The notes beneath the pieces are model-generated. The model made no database searches. It was given only the letters and a program-made list of their open reading frames with translations, and had not been told where the DNA came from. From the NCBI GenBank assembly GCA_900079765.1, contig LT599017.1, positions 744,001-808,000 on the forward strand: DNA of 64,000 bases, written 5' to 3'. How positions within the stretch are numbered: position 1 is the first letter of the stretch; each line of letters opens with the position of its first letter. Below are positions 53,202-62,200 of this stretch, one piece after another. Position numbers and translations under genes: made by a program. Source of the DNA: an uncultured Eubacteriales bacterium (GTDB lineage Bacteria > Bacillota > Clostridia > Oscillospirales > Oscillospiraceae).

Positions 53202-56200
53202 TTACTTCAGGAGGCGGCGAATGATCCTCACGAACACCGTGGCCACCTCTGCGCGGGTTGCTTTTTTGTTGGGGACGAGCTTGCCCTCACTGGTTCCGGT
53301 AATGATCTCGGAGGCAGTCGCCCACTCAAAGGCCGTCGCAGCATAAGAAGGCACATCGTCCACATCGGCGTAATCGTCCAGACGCGCGGTTTCCGAGGCA
53401 CTGAAACCGGATGCGTTCAGGGCTCGGTAGAGCATGGAAACCATCTCGGAGCGGCTTACGGCTCCGTCAGGGGAGAAACGGTTCTGGCTGACGCCGTTGA
53501 CAATGCCGTTTTCATATGCCCATTTGACGGCGTCCATGTACCACGCCCCATCGGACACATCATCGAAAGGCAAATCGCCGCTCGCGTCGGGCTGGCCCAT
53601 CATTCTGTACAAAACTGTCACAAGCATGGCCCGGGTCATGGTGCCATCCGGGGCAAACTGATCGTCACTTACTCCGTTGAAGAGCTCATGGCTGGCCGCG
53701 AACAAGATACTTTCTTCGGCCCAATGGTTTGCCGTATCGCCGAAGGAGACACTGCTGCGAGCTACACGATAGCCGCCCGCACCCATATATACATAGGCGA
53801 TCTTTCCGTTTTCCACCACCGAGGCCGGGACCACCCTGGTATTCCCCTCAGAATCGGTGTATGTCACCACGTTGCCCTCACCAGCTGTAAAGCCGTTTAT
53901 GATGGACGAGACCTCGTGGTTGTCTTTCAGCGTACCCGCCGGTATGACCACATGCCTGTCGCCGATGATGAGGTGGGTCTCCAGTGTCTTGTTGGCGCTT
54001 AGGATCTGCTGCCTCTCGCTGGGGAGAAGGGTCGAACCGATGCGGATCTTATAGGTGACCTTGCCGTCTTCGTAGATGATACCGTTTTTAATGATGGCGC
54101 CTTGACTTGCGCCGGGCTCCATGCCGACGTACGCGCTCGTGTAGGAGACTGCATCGTAGCTGTCCGGGTGGGTAGAGTAGACCTTCTCCACCTGGTCTGC
54201 CAGCGTGCTGAGCTTCATGTTGTAGGCGGAGGCGGCGTCATAAAGGGCTGCTTGGGCGATGGCCGAGAAATGGGCCTTGAGGACGCTGGTATAGGCCTCA
54301 TAGGCTGTTTTCTTAGCCTCCTTATCGGTGGCGCTGAGCCAGACGTCAAGGGCTGCGGTAACCGACGTGTCGCTGTTGATGGCCGCCAGATAAGCCTGGT
54401 AGTCCTCCGCCTTCTGGGAGGTCTGATAGGTCAGGTAGAGTGCATGTGCCGCATTGGCCTGCGCCGCGACCGCCTCTTCCAATGCCGCTGTGACGGCGGC
54501 GTCATAAGCCTTTCTGAGGGTATCAAGATCGGTGATGCCGCCGCTTGCATCGTAGAGATTGGTGTTGACGTCATAGCCGTCCCGGAGGTCGGGGTCGTAG
54601 ACGGCGCGAACGAATACCTGATACCAACCGCTTCCAAGGGCGTTAAAGCTGGAGACCTGATGAGCATCAGCCAAATCGTCGGCAAACTGCCACTCAAGGT
54701 CAAGGCTCGCTATGTCTGCCATGCTGCCCGCATAGTCCACAGCCGTCTCTTTGCTCTTGATGGGAAGGATGGCGAACTGGTAGTGGACGGTTTCTCCTCC
54801 GTCATAGGCGCTTCCCCCCGCTGCCGTGACGATGATCCTGCCGTCGTTTGCGGACTGGGAGGTGTTTCTGGGAACCGCCTTGAGGGATGTGCTTATGCCC
54901 AATCCTACATAAATGCGTAGGGCGTCGCCTGTCAGCATGCTGTCCCAGAGGGACTGATCCTTCGTGTATTCGTCGGCGGAGCGCGCCAGAAGGGCCTTGG
55001 CTTTGTCGTCATAGGCCTTCTCCGCGGCTTCAAGGGTCGCGCTCGCCTGCGAGAGCTGGTGTGCGAACTGTGCGGACTGATAGCTGAGGCAATAATCGTA
55101 GACCGCCGTCTCATAGGCTGCCCGGGCTGCGCTCTTCGCGTTGTCATCCGTAGCTGCCAGCCAGGCCGTACGCAGGTCGGCAAGCTGAGCCTTCTGCTCC
55201 TCAGACGCGCCGGTAATGGCGTCACGCCAGGCCGTCCTGGCAGCGTCCTCGGCTGCCAAGGCGGACTGCCAGGCGCTGTATGCCTGATCTACCTGTTCCG
55301 GGGTGACGCTTGCGTCGCCCTTCGCCAGCCTGGCGCTCAAATCGTCATAGGCAGTCTTGAGGCTTGCCGTGCTCTCCGAGGCATCCCTCCACGCGGAGCT
55401 GGCCGTGGCGATGGTTTCTTCCAGAGCGTTTGCGGCAATCTTCAGGTCGGACTGTACCTGTCTGAGCGCCTTTAGGGCGTCGTTTTCAGTGGCTCCGAGG
55501 GTGTTGAGCTCGGCCATCAGGACTTTTTCGTCGGAGCCGCCGGCGGAGAAGGCCCGAATGGCAACCTGATACCAGCCGGAGGCAAGGCCTGACAAGGCGG
55601 CGTCACTGAAGGTTTCGCTGTCCCAGTCGGCAAGCTGCCAGTTGACACCGTTTGCCTTAAAATCTTCAGCCGTGCGTGCCTTATAGACTGTGTTCGTGGT
55701 TGTGCTGTTGGCCGTATCGACCTCAAGGGGGAGGACGGCGAACTCATATGTTTCGGTATCGCCCTTGTCGGCGGAGACGTAGACTTCTCCGTCAGACGCT
55801 GAGGCCGAGGAGGCAAGGCGGGAGGAGAGACTGACGTTGTCGATGGAGTTATCCGAAAGTGTGATCTCCTGATATGCCATCGTTGAATAGGACTTGGGAT
55901 TTCGTGCGTCACGGATTATGACGACGTATTTTCCTTCGCCGTTTTTAGGGGCGCTTAAGTTGGACCATGTGTGAGAGGCGCTGTGGCTAAAGCTTTCCCA
56001 CACGAGGCCCGCGTCAGTAAGCCAGCTGTCGGAGCCATCCGTGAGCGAGCTGTCTCCGGGAAGAGCTTTTCCGGAGTACTGGGATTCGCTCATGACAATG
56101 GCCTCGTACTCACCGCGGTAATCGCCGAGGGAAACGGCACTCTGCTTGGAAGAATCGGTATAGTGTCCGCCAGATATCTTTGAAAAGTCCACTATGATCG

Positions 56201-59200
56201 CTCCGTAGGTCGATATGCCGCTCTGTGGCTGTGACCACGGATTGCTGTACGTGATGGCTCCGCCCGTTTCGATATCGACCGGAACCTTAAGGTTTACTGT
56301 CTTGATATTATAGATGCCCTTTGTGTCGGTTACGCGGAAGGTGTACTCGCCTCCGTAGCAGACGGTGTTCTTGCCCGAGTATGTCGAGGCCTGTGAGCCC
56401 ATTTGGGTGGAGAGGCTTATGCCGTTGATTGTTATAGAACTGAGCTTGGCGGTGGACTCTTCACTTTTGGATGCCGTCCACTCAAGGTCATAGCCGTTAG
56501 GAGAGGTGAGCTTTTTCTCGGTAACGTTGATTTCGGGCATATCCTCGAAACATTCGATATAGAAGATAGCCGCGCTCCATGTGCCATAGGAATCGTTGCT
56601 GTCGGACTTGACCATGTAGTAGCCATTCTCCGTTACCTCGGCTGACTCCATGGCGTCGAAGGAGGCGGAGTCTTTATCATAGCTTTGGTAGCTGAGGACC
56701 GCGCCCGTATCTGTAGTGGCCGAGAGCATGATCTTGTTGCCCGTAGTTTTGTCTTCGGGCGTCATTACGATTGTCTCGCCGCCTGCGAACAGATCCTTGG
56801 GGGCTGAACCGTCATTAAAGGTCTTGACGGCGGTGGCGCTGAGAGAGGGCTTCTGTCCGTATTCAGGAGCCTGCGGCGCCGAGGCTGTGAACCAGTCGAC
56901 TGTGACGGGGCGGGAGGTGGTGTTGCCGTTTGTGTCGGTTGCCGAAACAGAGAAACTTGAGTTGTCGGTCACCTCAAAGGTGTAGCTCCACATGCCTTGG
57001 GAATGCTTTGCTATGCTGGCATCGGGGAGCTTTGAGCCGTTGAAGGAGAGGCTCTGCAGACCGCTTTCATCTATGGCATAAACCGTAAACGTCAGCTTTT
57101 CGCCGCTCTCGACCGAGGCTTGGGTGGGGAAGCTGCGGGTCCAGTAGATGCCCGGTGCCTGCAGATCGTCGCTTGGTGGAGTATAGTCTGGAGAGTATCC
57201 CAGCTTGAGCGTATCAAAGTAAGCCGATGTGCCCGTTACCTTGACCGTGACGATGTGTGAAACGCTTGTATCGTTTCCAAAATCGATCACTGTCGTTGTA
57301 GGAGGAGCCGTCGCTCCGCTATTTGAAACCGTAAAGGTTCCGGGGAACTTATTGCTTGTAACCGCAGCCGAGCCGATCATGTTAAAGGATATCGTGCTGG
57401 CCTTGGTTTCGAAGGTGAAGTAGGCGCCCGTTTCGCCGATGGCGACGTTCCCGAGGTAGGGGACTGCCAGTTGGTCTGTCCAGCTCGAGAGCTCCTGGAA
57501 CTTCCAGCTCTGGCCCGTCTGGTTCTCGTTATATGCAGTGCCGTTATTGTTGTAGAAGGTGAACTGGGCGTCGTCGTTATAGATATTTGTTCCGTCGCTG
57601 GCTTCGGCTACCCTGTATGTGATCGGGTAGGTAGTGTTGGTAACGCTGTCGATCACGTGGATCACGCCGGTGCCGAGGGTGTTGCCGACGATAACGATAG
57701 CTCCCGTTGCCGTGGAAGCGACGTTGTCGCTGTCGGCGTCGGCAAGATAGTAAAGGGTGCTGAGCTCATCATTTCCGTCCTCGACCTCGACAACGCTTAT
57801 TTCGGGGGCTTTGCCTGTCGTCGTGCGTATGCTGGCAGGCAGGCGGTGGGTGCTGCCGAGGGCCAGGGTGATTTTGGGAGAGGCCGAGACGAAGGTTGCC
57901 TGCTCGATCTGTCCTGTCACCTCGTTGTTGGAGGAGTAGTACTCGTCGCTGTGGTCGGAGGAGTACAGACCTGTGGATGCGTCGTAGTTTGCGCCGCTTG
58001 TGCTTGAGAAGACCTTTACCCTTATGTCAAGACTTCCTGTTACATTGCCCTTGAAGCAGTTGGGCGATACGTTGACAGTGCCCTTGATGCTGCGGCAGTA
58101 GTTGGAGATTATGTCCTGCGTGTTGTCCGCAAGAGCGATCTGGTATGCGGCATGTGCTGCAGCGTAGGTCTGGTAAGCCGCAAGCGTGTAGTAACTGCTG
58201 TTGTCGGAGCAGACGACCCATTTGGTTTGCTGTGAGGCTGAAAGGGTGTTATAGGCCGACTTGGTGATGATATACTCGGCCATGCGGGCTGCGTCGGCCG
58301 CGGCTTTGGCTACACTGTAGCTTGCGTAGCTGCTGTTGTAATAGTATTGCGAGGCGCTGTCATAGCTCCAGCCCTTGACTGCCTCCTGTCCCGCCGTATA
58401 GGCGGCGTAGGCGGAAATATGATAGAGCTTGTTGTACCAATATGTCACGTTGTTATATGTGCCCTTCTCCCAACCTGATACTTCCGTCGTGCTGTAGTAC
58501 TTGCCGAGAATGGCGTTGTACTTTGCGGCGGTAATGTAGTAATCGTCGGTATAGAAGGACGGGTCTGTACCGAGGTAGATGATGCCGCGGCTGAGATCAT
58601 TTGTTCCGAGGGTATCAAGGCTGTCGGTAATCAGCTTCTGCTGCGAAACGTAGATCTCGCTGTCGGTGAGATCAAGGGGCGAGTAAACGGCATTGCCGTC
58701 TCCGTCGTAGCTGCTTGCGTAAGAGAGCTGGACGAAGACCTCTTCGGCCTTTTTACTGCCTCTGTTTGTTGCGTCAAAGGAAAGGCTGACTTTGGCGTCG
58801 CCGTCATCCTCAACGCCTGAAATGGAGGACTTAAACTGCTCAATGCCCATCTCGGGCTTGTCATCGATATCGAAGGTATATCTAATATTGCTGTCTGAGG
58901 AGGAATCATAGCTGTAGGCCCCGCTCACATAACTTGAATCCTCGGAAAGGGTGATATAGAAGTAATCTCCCGTGCCGAGGCTCGAGGCCAGCGGCTTGCA
59001 GGGGCTGTCGGTCGTCGAGAGGCTGACTGTCTGACCCGCGCCTATGTTCTGAGAAACGGTCCACTCAGCCATTACGGCGTCGTGTACGCCGTCCGCGTCA
59101 TAGAGCCTGAGCTGCACCTTGGTGGGGTTTGATTGCGAACCCCTTATCGCCGCGTCGCCGACGTTCTTGAAGCTGACGATAGCGTGGAGCCGCGAGTTGA

Positions 59201-62200
59201 CCGTGAACTCGTGATAGGAGAATCTGATGGAAGAGCTGCCGACCTGTTGGTTGCCCTTGCCGTAGCTGATTGCATAGATGCCGAGGTTACCCGGCACGAC
59301 CGTACCGTTGGCACTGCGCTGGGGGGCGATAACGGTTTTGGAGGCATCCAGCGAAGACTCATACTCGGCAAGCCGCTGCTGAAGGCCCTGAGTGAGGATA
59401 AGGAGCTCTGAGGAATCGGCGGAACCCGAGCCTGTGTCAGCTCCGAGAAGCTCAGCCTGTTCCTCAAGGGCGTAGAGCTCGGCCTTGGAGTATCCCTCAG
59501 CAAGTGATTCAAGGGAACCCGAGTCTGTGGGCAGGCCAAGGGCCGAAACCACGTCCGCATAGGCCGACGCTGCCGAATCGGCTGTAACGGTCGCCGTGCC
59601 GTCGTCTCCGAGCGTTGAGAGGCCGCCGGCCTCTGCCTTTCCGCCTTCGCTTCTTCCGAGCGCGATCTGAAGGTTGGAGAAGGTGAACTGGGTCATGCCG
59701 CCGCCGAGAGTTTCGTTAAAGTACGCCCCTTCGGTGGTCTTGGCATCCCAAGCCTCGGCCACTGAGTGCTCGTATACGTCCATATAATTCATGGCCAGCA
59801 TGACGCCGTCGCTCCACGTGCCGTTTTCGGGATCCCAGTAGGCGATGTAGATAGCGTTGTTCACCGAGTTGGGAACAGAGCCTGTGTATACGGCGGCGAT
59901 ATTGTCGTCGCCGTCGACACCTATGACGACCTCGCTCTTGCCCGAGCTGAGGTTTTCGGCGCTGCCTTCTTCAAGTGCGTCTCCGTAAAATTTTTCATAG
60001 GTGAAGAAGGGATAGATGGTTCCCGTCTTCCGGGCGGGGTCGGTGATCGAAAGAAGACTGTCCTGATCTATTACATATGTGTTGCCGTTCATTTCGAAGA
60101 GCAGGAAGGTTTCTGTAGGTGCGGAGCCGAAGGGTTCGAAGTCCTCGGATGTCCCCGTAAGCTTATCTCCGAGGGCACCGCTTAGGAAACTGAGGTTTGA
60201 CATGTAGGGATCGATGTAGGACTTCGTTTTGCTGAGGGTGCTGTCATATACGCCATCTTTTGCGCCGTCCTGTTCATAATTGACCACGGTGCGCAGCAGG
60301 TAGGGGTCGCCCCAGACGATCTTTTCGGCAGGGGTGCCGGGAGCTAAATCGTCGTTTGCTTCGATTGCGAAGGAGCGCAGGTAAAGGCGGGAGATCGAGC
60401 TCATATCGGTATAGTCGTCGCCCGTCTTTTCGAACCTGTCCTGCTGGGTAATATAGGCGAGGTAATATTTGCCGCTTATCTTCGTTATCTGCAGGTTTGT
60501 CAGGATTTCATTTGTCTGCTCAAGGGCGCCTCCGTTGCCGTCTTCCTGATGCTTACTGACGTACATAACGCCGTTTGCATAGGCGGTGCCGTCGGGAGCC
60601 GTGACCGTCAGGCGGCTGTTGCCGCCGTAAACCGACAGGAGGGACTGCTGATAGGCCATGCGGTATGTCTTGGTGGCCGCGATGTACGACTGTGACATGG
60701 AAGTCCCGTCAGTTCCGTCCGCCGTCAGGACCTTATCAAGATAAGCTCCGTATACCTGGAGCTGCGTTTCAAGGTAGCTTTCGCTGTAGGGGACCGACTG
60801 CGCGTAGACAGCGGCGGCGTCTACGGCCTGCGGCACGAAGTAGTATGTGTCCGGGCCGGTTGCACTGACGGCTTCGGGCGTGGAGAAGCCGGTGGCGGCA
60901 GCATCGTCGGTATCGAACACGGCGTGACGTACGACCGTGTTGCGGGAGGCGAGGACTACCTGGTTTTGAACGTCGCCGGAGGCAAAGTAGTTGTACCACT
61001 TATAGTACAGCACCCACTCGTTATAGCTGCCCATAGCCTCAAGATATGCCCGATAGGCGTCGTATTTAGCCTGAGCGGTTTCATAAGCCTGCTTTGCCGC
61101 GGCTAAATCGGCGTATATGGAGGGGAAGTAATAGGTGGTGTCTCCATCCAGCTCACTACTCCAGCCGTAAGCAAATGTTGTTGTGTAATAATCAGCTTCG
61201 ATAGGCTCACTGCCGGGATCGCTCACATCGGCAAGCGAGATGGAGCCATAATTGGAGGCCGTCATCGTCTGGCCGTTGATAACCAGCATGGTGCCGCTTG
61301 CGGTAAACGTTCCGGCAGTTGCGAGGTAAATTCCTCCGTCGGGCTTGCCGATGGTAAGGTAATTGTCCTTAGTCATCTCGGCTTCGCCGGAGGTGTAGAC
61401 CGAGCCGTCCGGTTTGACGGGGGCCGCCATTTTGTTTTTGTAGCTGACCCAGATAACATGAATCTTGTCGCCCTCAGCCCATGTGTAGAAGTCGAGGTCC
61501 CCCGCGTCGTCATCGTCTACGGAGATGGCTTTTTCCGAGGCGGTGCTTTTGCCTAGTATGGGGTTTACAAGGCCGTAGGCGTCGTCGGTTTCCTTTAACC
61601 TTGAGAGCATGAGCCGGGTGTTGTCGATGGCCGCAACGCCGTCGCCGCCCCGTGTGCCGGTGTATACAACGTAGTTCTCGTGGCCCACTGTGACGATGCG
61701 GTAATCATAACCGGTAACCACGTTATCAAGGAGCTTAAAGGCGTTTACGCTGGAGCCGTAGCCCGATACCTGGAAGGCGTCGGTATTTGAGTCATAAGCC
61801 AGGTCGTCCACGTCGCCGTCTTGATAGGTAACGTTGTTGCCGTAGACCCGGGCGAGCATCTTACTGGGAGGCGTGATATAGACGTTTATCTTGCCGCTGC
61901 TGTCATAGTCCTGTGTACCAAGGTCTGAGTCGCCGCCGAACATGCCCCCGAGAGCCGACCAGCCGTGGGTCCACTTATCGTCCTCGCCGTCATAATTGAG
62001 ATGGTATTCGATGAGGTCCATCTCATAGTTGAAGAAGAGGAATACGATGCGGAAACCGAGGCCTGCCGCAAGGGAGAACTCGTCGAAACTGGCTGCCGAG
62101 TAGCTGCCGCCGCCATTGTGAGCTCCAAGGGTGAAAGCTATACCGAGGCTGGCCTTGGCGTAAATCTCAACCTTGGCGATCTCGATGCCTATGCCTATGC

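Noticed and set aside
51131-54920. Plus-strand frames over the subtilase and giant protein genes
   Set aside because: They lie antisense to clear protease and SLH motifs and show no ribosome sites.
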